A stretch of DNA of 64,000 nucleotides from Plasmopara viticola (lineage: Eukaryota > Oomycota > Peronosporomycetes > Peronosporales > Peronosporaceae): NCBI GenBank assembly GCA_001695595.3, contig MBPM02000002.1, positions 1,054,001-1,118,000 of the forward strand. Direction: 5' to 3'. The notes under the pieces were generated by a model. That model made no database searches. It was given only the letters and a program-made list of their open reading frames with translations, and was not told the DNA's origin. Positions 10,600-20,783 of this stretch are shown here, piece after piece (within the stretch, counting starts at the first letter, position 1; each line of letters opens with the position of its first letter). A program made the translations under genes and the position numbers.

Positions 10600-12700
10600 T
10601 CACTTTATACGATGTAAGCTTTGTCAACTCCATAAGCTTTGTCAACTCCATAAGCTTTATTGCGCACTTAACGGTCTTTTGCGCGTTATAAGCTAAATAT
10701 GCTTTTACGCTAAGCAAGCTTTAAAAGTCTATGGCGTTTTACGTTTTATAAGTTTAATTAGCTTTATTGCGCTTTCCGCTTTATGAGCTCTACGCGCTTA
10801 ATGCTTTTGATATCTTAATTGAAATGCGGAACTGATATAGCTCATTCCTCGCGCGACCGCAGGGCTACTTAAATTTTGGGGGTGACCGCTTTCACGATAC
10901 ATGCCTGTCATCTTTTGAGACAAGTGGGTATACTAATGCTTACACTTTATAAGCTCTTCGACAGTTTATTGCGCTAAAAGGTTTGTGAGTCTTATTGCAC
11001 GATGAGCTTCTGATTTCGTGATCGAAATGCGGAACTCTCTAGATCTTTTCTTGCGCGACCGGAAGGTTACTTATATTTTGAGGATGACCACATTCGTGAT
11101 ACATGACTGTCATCTTTCGAGACCGGTAACCACACTAAGCTGTCGACTTCTTCGTTTTAACAAGTCCGTACCGACTTCTTCTGCCAAAAAATTTCCGAGA
11201 CCTATCAAAGATTTGTTCTCGTCATAACTAATCGAGATCGAGTGTTGCCGGGAGATAACTCTGTTTGGCTAAGAAAATCAGACTTTTTCGCGCTAATACT
11301 GGAGCTACGTAAATTTATCAGTGCTAGTGGCTTCCCACTAAGCATATCGTCATTGCTTTGCTTCAATATTGCCAAGGTAAAAAATAACACGTGCGCTTAC
11401 ACCCTAAAAGGCGTGATGATAGTTCAAGTAAGACTAGCTCTATGACTGGCGCACATTCCCCTCACTCATCACTACATCAGTGTAATTTCTTTTCAACCTA
11501 ACACAAAATAAAATTAGTACGCTTTGCACATAGATGCGGTCACTGAAAGCTTCGATGCCTGGTGCACAACCCGATTACACTTCAAAAGGTAATTTAGTAA
11601 TTCTTCGGCTCATTCAATAAAGAATAAGAGTATAATGACACGTATCCAAACCAAATTGCGCATCTCCGAAGACTTTAAGCATAGCATTGCGATCAAAGTG
11701 CTGCCCTGCTTGTTATTTACTAGTTTAACACAACGCCGGCTTCAACGCGATTTTTTTTTCATCTTCTCGGACTTTTTACTTCGATTACAACACGATAGTT
11801 TAAGCTTTCCATTAGGCTTTGGCTGGTGCAATTATTCTGTACTGACCATACGACCACTTTCGCTTAAAAACACTTATAAGTCTGCTACCGCTTAATGAGA
11901 ATCCAGTTTTTTCCTTTAACAAATGCGGAACTATGACGTACTTTTCTCAATCGGCCGTGGAGTTACTTAGTCTCGGCGGTGATTGCTTTTGCAATACATA
12001 TGGTATTGACCGTTACGCGAAAAAGGCCTGTCACATTTCGATAAATTCCTCATCAATTTGTTCTCTTGTAAACCGTGATAAGCCCGAACCGACTTATCCA
12101 TTTTAACTTTTTGCAAAACGTTACTTTCATTATGATTAATCGAGACCGAATGATGCCAACGAATAAATTTTTTTGTAAAAGGATAGTAAAGATCATCTTA
12201 CGCATCGTGGAGCCATGCATCATGGTCAGCGTCAACGGCTTTCAACCAAGCCGAAAAATGTTTTCCTCGTTTTTTAACGCTACCAAGGCAACATTATAAC
12301 ATGTGCTCTCACTTCGAGGTCATGACGTATGCTTAAGTAGACCAGCTTAAGAACTGGCGCAACACCTCTCCCTCACATCAGCCCGACGGCGAAAAGTTCT
12401 TCTAAGACGATCTCAAGTTTAAACCATTGCGATTCTGACAAAATTCAGGAACTTCGCTTCCACTAAGGATTGATTTTTTACGTACAATTCAATCACGCTT
12501 GAGATGATAACACACTTAATTCTCGGCTAGTCTAGTTAATATTTTGAGTACAATGGCACGTTTGTATACTGAAAACTAAGGTAAGGTTCGATAATACTTT
12601 CTAGTGATTAAAGCGTGCTATAAATCAAATATATCTGACTCCCGTCAAAGCGACATCGCGATAAACCTGCTTTAGATCCAACTCAATTTCGACGACGGAT
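10600..12700 (+). repeat. Diverged tandem array of about 0.9-kb units with AT-rich sub-repeats
   Basis: The block that starts aaatgcggaac and ends with a catcttttgaga-like end recurs three times: 10823-10920, 11024-11122 and 11921-12042. Copies two and three remain alignable for about 450 bp, to about 11480 and 12385. They share, in the same order, atcgagatcgagtg/atcgagaccgaatg, accaaggcaa-type and ctggcgca...cctcactc-type landmarks. A later shared patch (around 11620-11700 and 12530-12610, gagtataatgacacg/gagtacaatggcacg) makes the full period about 900 bp. Before each copy lie imperfect repeats of ataagctttattgcgc (10611-10810 and 10935-11010), including two exact copies of taagctttgtcaactccat at 10616-10653. 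No conserved reading frame is preserved across the copies. Confidence 0.6.
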
Positions 12701-13244
12701 ATTTGTTTGGGTCTCATCCGTCGCGTATCGATGATATTGCAGAATTTGTTGTCACTAGCTTTGTTCGTGCTGACATTGTCTTCTATAAGCTGGTCTTTGA
12801 AAGCAACTTATCGAGCTGTAGCAGATAAAGATGCAATTGACTCGCTTACACAGAAAACGGCTATTAGAGTTTCTCAGAAATGTATAACGAACTTCCGTGG
12901 TACTTGAAGTAAACCTAAGACCCCGACACATGGACTAAGTATAAAATTCCAGAATTAAGAAAATATTCCATAAAAACTACCATGCAAACCGAGCCAGAAA
13001 TGCGTGATATATGAAGACTCGTGGCTGGATGGCGCTTAAAAAATATCGTTTTTTTGGTGGTCACGCAATGGTGTCATGCTAGTAACTGACTAAGTCACAC
13101 CCAGCATGTGGTCGGAATAATTATATTTTGTCACACCATTCTTCCTTGTCGACGGCGATATGTCATTTTGTGACTACATAGTTTATATAAATAGTACATA
13201 CAATATAGTACTGCTCGACTATATGTTGGTTCATACTTGCAAAT
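12701..13244. other. Spacer and 5' region of the kelch-BTB gene
   Basis: An AT-rich region with an open frame at 12707-12907 that has a hydrophobic stretch but no recognisable domain and many in-frame stops beyond it. The 3' portion is very AT-rich immediately before the kelch-BTB ATG at 13245 and probably holds its promoter. No specific element is identified. Confidence 0.35.
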
Positions 13245-15552
13245 ATGACAAGTGTCAAGCACCCGGTTTGGGAGGCTGTACCCTGCAGAAACCCGCGCGA
13301 AACGCCTTTGATCGGCTCTGGCTACGCTTGTGCCGTGCGTAAGGACTCGCTCTATATTCTTGGCGGTGAGATCCTTGAAGTGATCGCTCCTTATCTTGAT
13401 TAAAGTGACTTCTCATGCCTTTTTGCATGACCAATAGAACGCGATCTTCCCACGATACGCAGCAGCTTAGTCACTCGCCCCAGCATCACAAATTCAACAC
13501 AAAGCACCTCAACAAATCGTCCAAGTAGCAACTTTTACGAATTTAATTTTGCGAACAAAGAGTGGACGGCAATATCGGGCTTTGGTGTGGCTCCAAGTCA
13601 ACGCAAAGGCCACTCAGCAGTGGCTCACAAAGACTTGTTATATGTGTTTGGTGGTTACGACGGCGACAGACGTCTAAACGATTTTTACTCGTTTAATTTC
13701 CGTGAGGCGGATTTTTTTATTTTTTATTTGCGCAACTTTTTGGTCACATTTGTCATTATGTGTTTAAAAGTGACGCAAACTTGGACCAATGTGTTTGTTA
13801 GTGCGGGACAGCTACCAACGCCACGGTATGGGCACGCTGCGGTCGTGTACGGTACGTTTCCTTTGCAAAGATCCGCCACGACTTTACATCACGGAGTCGT
13901 TTGCCATCATGTTAGACAACACAATGTACATCTTTGGTGGTAATGATAGCCATTATGATCGCGAATCAGTGTCAAGTCGGCGTTCGAGTGAGTATGGTAG
14001 AGTGGACTCTGGTCGTCACGTCAATGACATGCACTCATTTAGCTTGGGTACGTACATTAATGATATTATCGAAGTAAAAAATTGTGAAAAGTTTGTAATA
14101 TTTGACTTTTCTGTCTTTTATCATTGTAAGAAACAAATTCGTGGTCACTGATTCGTGCAATAGGCGAGGTCCCGTATCCTCGGTGAGAAGATTTTACGTT
14201 AGATAGTCAACTTTGATGTATACAGATAAGCTAATGACTGAATGATTTTAGTGAAGAGGCTTCGATGATTGTGTACAACCACAATTGCGTGCTGTTTGGA
14301 GGGTACGACAATGACTTGGGATATTTAAACGATATTCACGTGTTTAATTTTGGTAAGCATCGGTCCTGGACGTGTTCAATTTTGGTAAGCATTGGTCCTG
14401 ATGGAGTGTGTCTGTAATGACAGAAAATCAAGTTTGGTCAAGTCTTGAAGCCGATGGCACGGCACCGACAGGCTGTCGCCATCCGCTTGTCACCCTGCAC
14501 AACGAGTCTCTCATTGTTTTTGGTGGAAAAACGGATCCAAATCTACACCAGCTCGATTTAGGTCCGCGATTTAATTTATTATCACGCGGTTGACAAGGCT
14601 ATTTTATTTTTTGGTTTAACAATTTTGTCCTCGTCTTGCAGAATCGAACATTTGGGAAACTGTTGCTTATACGGGTTCGTCTCCCAAAAGCGAGTCACCT
14701 GTTGGGTGCATTTACGACAATACCTTGGTCATTGTAAGCGAAGAAGAGGATGTGGTCAGCTTTAAACAAGTTCTATTGCCAGGGAAAAAGATTAAAGTTA
14801 AGGCTGAAGAAATGTTCGAGCCGGATGAGAAGGACACAGCTATCGCTCACTTGAGGTCACTTATCAATAACCCGCTCTTAAGTGACGTCACTTTCATAGG
14901 TGAGTTTTGATGTCTGCTATAAACGAGGAATCTCAAAATCCCTAACACTTAATGCTCATTAGTCGAAGGAGAACCGATTTTTAGTCACAAGAACCTTTGT
15001 GTCCGCCACGAGTACTTTAAGGCAATGTTCACTGGAGAGGTGTGAGCAACATAATCAAATAACGGCTTAGATGTTGCTTGACGTATGACGAGGTAATACT
15101 TTTTGGCAGATGAAGGAAAGCACAGCTCGTGAAGTAGAGATCGCAGACGTCAGCCGAGCGACGTTTCTTTCAATGCTAGAATATATATACACGGATCGAG
15201 TCGCTGTAGCGGATGATGAAGTACTAGAGCTGTTCATTGTTGCAAACCGGGTTCGTGCATTTTTTTCTCTGATTTAAGCTGCATCGTTGCTTGGTCGCTC
15301 ATTCGTAATCCGTTGCAGTATGGCATTGACAGACTTCGACGACTATGCGCGCAAAAGCTTATAAAGTTCGTGAACGTCGACAATGTCTCGAGCATTCTTC
15401 AGGCAGCTGACCAACACAATTTCCCGTCTCTCCGCGACGAGTGCTTTACTTTTGTGCTTCAGAATTTTGACATTGTGTCGAAAACGCCGTCGTTTGTGCA
15501 CATGGCTCGGACAAACATTGACTTGGCCTTGCAGATTTTGCAAAAGCGTTGA
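13245..15552 (+). CDS. Kelch-repeat / BTB domain protein (multi-exon)
   Basis: I resolve eleven coding segments: 13245-13365, 13438-13701, 13771-13851, about 13871-14047, 14164-14182, 14252-14352, 14424-14561, 14642-14899, 14963-15039, 15110-15250 and 15319-15552. All junctions are GT-AG and in phase, giving about 536 residues. The N-terminal half has kelch blades, recognisable by repeated L-Y-V-F-G-G, M-Y-I-F-G-G, V-L-F-G-G and L-I-V-F-G-G cores, each preceded by G-H-x-A-V or a similar strand. The C-terminal half is a BTB/POZ fold (L-L-S-D-V-T-F near the start, F-S-H-K, Y-F-K-A-M-F, L-E-Y-I-Y-T-D) followed by a BACK-like helical region. Such proteins are usually Cullin-3 substrate adaptors, with the kelch propeller binding the target. 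The order kelch-then-BTB resembles LZTR1 rather than classic KLHL proteins. The junction between segments 3 and 4 is uncertain (19-nt gap), and the fifth segment is a 19-nt microexon. Confidence 0.75.
14339..14402 (+). repeat. 32-bp tandem duplication across a splice donor
   Basis: Two adjacent copies of a 32-bp unit (14339-14370 and 14371-14402) differ at three positions. Each contains the exon end aattttg followed by gtaagcat, so the duplication copies both the end of a kelch exon and its splice donor. Use of the upstream donor at 14353 keeps the frame. Use of the second at 14385 would add 32 nt and break it. Confidence 0.85.
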
Positions 15553-15819
15553 GCTCGGGTAGAAAAGACAGACGTGTATTGTTTATTTGACTCATCGCAG
15601 CTGCTAGACACCTTGGTAGTAAGCAGTCTGTGCAAAAAGACATTTGTAAAGAGCACACCTCGTAGCGCGATCGTTAAAACTTCTATCTATTCTACATGTA
15701 ATTCTGGTGTGAATTTTAGCCGATTTTTACGATCACGATACGAAATTTTAGAGAGCTAGTGAATTTATAATTTCTTATATAGCGCCACTACCGTAATTGA
15801 CCCAAAAATAGAAATACAC
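15553..15819. other. 3' flank of the kelch-BTB gene
   Basis: AT-rich sequence directly after the kelch-BTB stop, with no recognisable coding content. It probably contains the 3' UTR. Confidence 0.4.
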
Positions 15820-16168
15820 ATAAAATTTAATTTTTTCGGAAAAGGTTGGGGTGACGCCCTCCTTCCAAGCGCGGGGGCTAAATGCTCGCGCGCTTCGGGC
15901 AGGTGCTCTCGGGCATCTGCAGGTCTCTAACGAGTCTCACCCTCGACGCGACGGTCTCCAGCACCAGGGCGCCACCTGGGCTCTTACCAAGTCAGAAGTA
16001 CACAAAATAATGGAAGACCCTCACGGCCTCGGTGCTGGCTGCACTGCCCGCCGAACGAGACTCGACGTATGCGGACACCACTCTATGCCGTGGACTAGCC
16101 ATAGAGCCTAGCACGTGCATAACTTGGCAACGCGATAACGTAATACAATACAATAATAAAATTTAATT
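15820..16168 (+). mobile_element. SINE-like or truncated retroposon insertion with 13-nt direct repeats
   Basis: A block of about 323 bp (15833-16155) that is markedly GC-rich sits in very AT-rich DNA. It is flanked by identical 13-nt copies of ataaaatttaatt at 15820-15832 and 16156-16168, which fits a target-site duplication. Its 3' end is a simple A-rich tail (taatacaatacaataat), as left by target-primed reverse transcription. I cannot find a clear pol III A/B box, so it may be a SINE or the 3' stub of a LINE. It has an 86-codon open frame (15851-16111) with no recognisable domain. It lies just upstream of the Elp3 gene and might affect its promoter. Confidence 0.6.
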
Positions 16169-16259
16169 GACAGGGTATTAAAAGTGTCTTAAGAAAACAC
16201 ATTCAATCCGCTGATTGGTTAATTTATACACGCATCGGCCAGACCACCCAAGTGTCCTT

Positions 16260-18341
16260 ATGGCCAACGTGCAGCCGCAATCGTCAGCACTTGACGGCAA
16301 TTCTTTGTCCACGCCTGCTTGCAATATCATGAAAACAAAGCACGCTTTCTCTACTTCAATTTCAACTCCAATAAAGTCAAAGCAGTCCACACCAACTATG
16401 ACTATCAAGCCCATCCAGCTTCCCAACCCGGATGTGAACGATCCCGACACGTATAAGCGCAGCCAGGACCCGCATTGGAAAAATACGGGACTAGAGGACA
16501 TTTATGGCATGTGGGATAAACTCATTCCGACCGACGAATTGCCCAAATACGAGAAAATGAGTCTCTTTTTGGTCGAGCACGACCCTCAAACCGCGCGTGA
16601 GCTCGAAAAGGTGTTTGTGCTGCTGCGACGCAAGTTTAAATGTCTCCCGAAAAAGTCGCAAATGAAATTTGCGTTGAGTTTATTGATCCAAAAAGGTTTG
16701 GCGCCACGAGGCTTGGCTTTAGAGAAATTATTGGTGAAGAAAGCTCAAAAGAGTCAATCAGGTGTCCTCGTTGTTACAGTGCTTACGAGTCCATACCCAA
16801 CAGTAAATGGGAAGAAACAAAAGTTTAGCTGTCAATGGAATTGCTACTATTGCCCTAATGAGCCCGATCAGCCCAGAAGCTACTTGCACGATGAGCCAAG
16901 TATCTTGCGAGCGAATCGGAATGATTTTGATCCAGTATTGCAGTTTTGTGACCGTTGTGTGACGCTAGCCATGAATGGTCATCCAGTCGACAAGATTGAG
17001 CTTTTAGTTCTTGGTGGAACTTGGGCGAGTTATCCTATCGAGTATCAGGAAACCTTTATTCGGGATTTGTTTTACGCAGCTAATACGTTTTTTGATCGAG
17101 AAAAGCGTCAACGATACTCTTTAGAGGCTGAAAAGCTGGAAAATGAAACGGCAGCAGTGAAAATCATTGGCATTACACTTGAAACGCGTCCGGATTGCAT
17201 CACACCCGACGAGTTGCGTCGATTTCGTCGATATGGATGCACTCGTGTGCAACTCGGTATTCAGCATACCGATGATGCCATTCTCAAGAAGATTAATCGA
17301 GGACACACACTGACAGAGTCAGTGCAAGCCTTAAAACTTTTACGTGACTGCTGTTACAAGACGGACATCCACTTGATGCCAAATCTACCTGGAAGTGACC
17401 CAGAGAAGGACCGTGCAATGTTTGAATACGTTTTACATTCACCCGACTTGCAAGCGGATCAATGGAAAATTTATCCATGTGAGATCACACCGTGGACGGT
17501 GATTAAAAAGTGGTTTGATCAAGGCACCTATGTACCATACGAAGACGAAAAACTTGTTGAGTTACTGATGGATGTCAAAGCTCAAGTCCATCCATGGATT
17601 CGTTTAAATCGAGTGATCCGTGATATTCCTAGTCAATATATTCTAGGAGGTATGGATGAACCGAATTTGCGTCAAATAATTGGCATTAAAATGATAGAGC
17701 GAGGAACGCCATGCAAGTGTATTCGGTGTCGCGAAGTGAAGACGGACGATGCAGCGATTGCGTCTGCCGAGTGTGTGATTCGCCAGTACAAAGCCAACGA
17801 AGGTGACGAGTTTTTTGTTAGCTTTGAGACTCCGGACCGTTCCAAGATTTGCGGCTTTGCTCGCTTGCGTCTATCCCCGACGTCTGGTGGGGGTGTCTTT
17901 CCAGAGCTTGAAGGTGCTGCATTAGTTCGAGAACTTCACGTTTACGGTCAACTTGTGGCAGCAATCACCAAATCAAAGAAGCGAACGAGTGTTTCTGGAA
18001 TTGAAACAGAAGGCTCACATGCTCAACATACGGGCTTTGGTACTCAGCTGATGATGAAAGTGGAGGAGATTGCTCGAGCTCATGGGTTCAAGAAGATGGC
18101 TGTGATTGCAGGTGTTGGCGTTCGTAACTTTTACCGACGATTGGGGTTTGAAGTTGAGGGTGAAGGCGAGTTGATGATCAAACATCTGAAAGCAGTGCCA
18201 CCGCCAAATGTTTGGTCAAAAGCGATATCGTTGTTGAATCTGAATTCTGATAACATTTATCACTCGAATCAGCTTTGGATGGCCGCTATTGTGGGGGCTC
18301 TGGTCGTTGGTGTGGCAGCAACAAGTCTCCGAAGAAAGTAA
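16260..18341 (+). CDS. ELP3: Elongator-type Elp3 (radical SAM / acetyltransferase) with C-terminal membrane anchor
   Basis: A single exon of 693 residues from the ATG at 16260 (other in-frame ATGs at 16329 and 16398 are possible starts). Elp3 builds the cm5U-type wobble modification of tRNA using a radical SAM centre and an acetyl-CoA domain. The Fe-S cysteines are C191, C195 and C198 in S-C-Q-W-N-C-Y-Y-C-P. The core includes L-V-L-G-G-T-W-A-S-Y and L-E-T-R-P-D, then the GNAT part with L-V-R-E-L-H-V-Y-G and G-F-G-T-Q-L near 585-595 and F-Y-R-R-L-G-F near 628. After the GNAT domain comes a tail with a hydrophobic stretch from about 672 to 688 (W-M-A-A-I-V-G-A-L-V-V-G-V-A-A) ending L-R-R-K, which fits a tail anchor. 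Canonical Elp3 lacks this. A tail-anchored form is known from apicomplexans, located on the mitochondrial outer membrane. The location here is inferred. Confidence 0.9.
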   Translation: MANVQPQSSALDGNSLSTPACNIMKTKHAFSTSISTPIKSKQSTPTMTIKPIQLPNPDVNDPDTYKRSQDPHWKNTGLEDIYGMWDKLIPTDELPKYEKMSLFLVEHDPQTARELEKVFVLLRRKFKCLPKKSQMKFALSLLIQKGLAPRGLALEKLLVKKAQKSQSGVLVVTVLTSPYPTVNGKKQKFSCQWNCYYCPNEPDQPRSYLHDEPSILRANRNDFDPVLQFCDRCVTLAMNGHPVDKIELLVLGGTWASYPIEYQETFIRDLFYAANTFFDREKRQRYSLEAEKLENETAAVKIIGITLETRPDCITPDELRRFRRYGCTRVQLGIQHTDDAILKKINRGHTLTESVQALKLLRDCCYKTDIHLMPNLPGSDPEKDRAMFEYVLHSPDLQADQWKIYPCEITPWTVIKKWFDQGTYVPYEDEKLVELLMDVKAQVHPWIRLNRVIRDIPSQYILGGMDEPNLRQIIGIKMIERGTPCKCIRCREVKTDDAAIASAECVIRQYKANEGDEFFVSFETPDRSKICGFARLRLSPTSGGGVFPELEGAALVRELHVYGQLVAAITKSKKRTSVSGIETEGSHAQHTGFGTQLMMKVEEIARAHGFKKMAVIAGVGVRNFYRRLGFEVEGEGELMIKHLKAVPPPNVWSKAISLLNLNSDNIYHSNQLWMAAIVGALVVGVAATSLRRK

Positions 18342-20700
18342 GCAAATGTCGTGATTGGAAAACGAGGAGTATAGCTTTGTATCAAAAAAGAGTTAGTGAT
18401 CTAAATAGGTGAAAAACGAGCATACGAAGAGAGGTCAGTTGATTAGTTAATTGATGGCCCATCAGTAACATAGATAGCAGATGAGGAACTTTTCCGTGTC
18501 TTTCAATGAAAAGTACTCGAAGTTAGTAAAGGTTACAATTTCACTTTTTTTAGTAATCAACACAATGTCGCTCGTAAGCTTGACAATAACTAACGAGCTT
18601 AATAGAAAGTCGCGGGGTATATTGCTCACTGTTTTCTTCTGGTCGGTAAACTTGTAGTCTCCGCTTCGATTGATCGCATGTTGGTGTATCTTTGTTACCA
18701 GACTTTACTCCAGCTCTTCTTCACGGCAAAGAGATTGTCTACAATGTCGCATTCACCTCTGTTCTCTGTCTTTACATTACTGTCTAAATACTTTCTGTAG
18801 CAACCACTGTATACCACAACAATTTTCTCGTTGCTTATTCATTTTAAGACCAGATCTTTGATTTGTACTAATGAACGAAATTGATCTTAATTGCAGTGAC
18901 GTAGGCAATACCAAACGACCCAACGATAGCGATCTCTGACCCCAACATGTTTTGCTAGTTTCTTCTTTGAGAAAGAATTTACATGACTTGTTCGAGTGTT
19001 GCAGTGAATTGTACCTTGTTGCAGCAATTATGGATTCACACACCATTTGAGCTATTCATATTTATTCTTAATCTGACCGAAATTAGAAAAAATTTATATA
19101 ATTATCAGGCGTCTCTCGGAAATTTACACCTTCACAAAGCGAGGCAAGAGAAGCTATTTATTTTAAGCACTTGATTGTAGCATAAGACTCTTGCAACGTG
19201 ACGTCAGCTTTTGCTATAAAGGACCAGCTACATGTAATGGCCCATTTTCGCTTTAGTAAATGTTGCGCGTCTACAAGCGAAGGATGACCGTGCGATCTAC
19301 CCTTACGTAGATCTTCGCCGTGTAAGTATATAAACTTAACGGCCAAAGGTGTGACAGAACCACACAACCCTAAAAAAACTGTGTAGAAATGTATTGATGC
19401 TTTATCGTACAATAGACGTCCAATTGATATTTACGTTATAAGTCTCTCTCAAAAGCTATTTGATTGACCCCAGAGGATGGGCATATATCGATTTACAAAC
19501 ATTTAAGTATTGGTGTTCACGAACCCGCTGCTTCGAGTTAAGTCATAATGGTCTTGCGCGTTGCCGAGGAAAAAGAATTATGCTACTTTGGCTTTTGCAA
19601 GCAAAGCCAAGTAACCCGTGCCCAACATAAAGTGGCCGACGAATGAATTCTTTGTATCGCCCAGAAAATGCAGAGTCACTGGCAATGCTGAGCCCTCAAG
19701 TACGACATCCCGCCTGATCTAGAAACACTAAATACGAGAGAGGCGAAATGTCCTACCTAAGACTTTAAATGGTTTTGTGATAAATATTGTTATACTACAA
19801 GAGTTCGATCGATCTTAACGACAGAAACTTGCAGCGCTAGGCCGTTATTGCTAATACCGAATAATCAGTGAAAATTACCCAGTGCATATAATAAGCCAAC
19901 TTGTGCGACGGCTTCTTTATCGCAAAGAAAGAGGTGTTGCTTAGCAACTCACGTTGTTGTTTGGTAAATGGATACTGCAAAATTTGAATGAGGAAGTCGA
20001 ATTTTATCAATTAAAACGCCTATCGGTATGCTATGGGAGTCATCTGTGATCGCACAAGGGCTATCAGACGCAACTACGACATTTAAACGGTTGGTTACAC
20101 AAATCTTTCGACCAATGCACATTTTAAACCAAAAATTGTGACCATTTATTCGTCAGATCCGAAAGAAATCGAGTAGTGGTTTGGCCTAGCATACATTTGT
20201 ACAAGTACAGTGCGGGTAATTCGGCTTTTACAAATCATTTATATATTTGATACACAATGAGATTGAGTTGGGCTGAAAGAGCCAGCATTTAAATGCTTTT
20301 AAATACATTGAGTCTCCAGCAGACATCCTGCCAAAGGGGGCTGCCAATTGAAATATCCAAATTCAAGACAAAACATTACTTTCTAAATACGCTCTGACAA
20401 GTTTTGAGTATATCTTCTCGGTACATAGCCTTTCAAAAGTCTGCGATGAATCACATCACTTCTACCACAGAATGGTAAGATGGCTGTCATTCTTTACGAA
20501 CTTTAAATTTCCCACTGAATGCTGTCCCGGTACGCTGCACTTTCGTGCAAACCAGAATATATTGGCCATATCTACAAAATTGTAAGCTCTAATGACGTTT
20601 ACATCAGGCGTACATAAAAGATACCAGTCTATAGTCTTCAGTGCGATTATTTATCGCAGAAAAGAACGGCAAAGTAGAGCGGTTACTTCCTTAAAAACGA
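18342..20700. other. Gene-poor spacer downstream of Elp3
   Basis: AT-rich and stop-dense in all frames. Short frames (up to about 90 codons) have no recognisable domain. I find no tRNA or rRNA signature. The start of the stretch presumably carries the Elp3 3' UTR. Confidence 0.4.
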
Positions 20701-20749
20701 GGGCAGTTGCAATGCTATGAAAGGGCAGTCACTTACTGTTGAGCTGGTA

Positions 20750-20783
20750 TGTTTTGTGTATAAAATTCATTATACACAAAACA
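20750..20783. repeat. Perfect 14-bp inverted repeat (hairpin)
   Basis: The arm tgttttgtgtataa (20750-20763) is followed by a 6-nt loop and its exact reverse complement ttatacacaaaaca (20770-20783). No T-tract follows and no gene is adjacent, so its role is unknown. It could be a structured RNA stem, the core of a lost MITE or a chance palindrome in AT-rich DNA. Confidence 0.7.

Noticed and set aside
16178..16501. Minus-strand open frame over the Elp3 5' end
   Set aside because: Antisense to the clear Elp3 coding frame.
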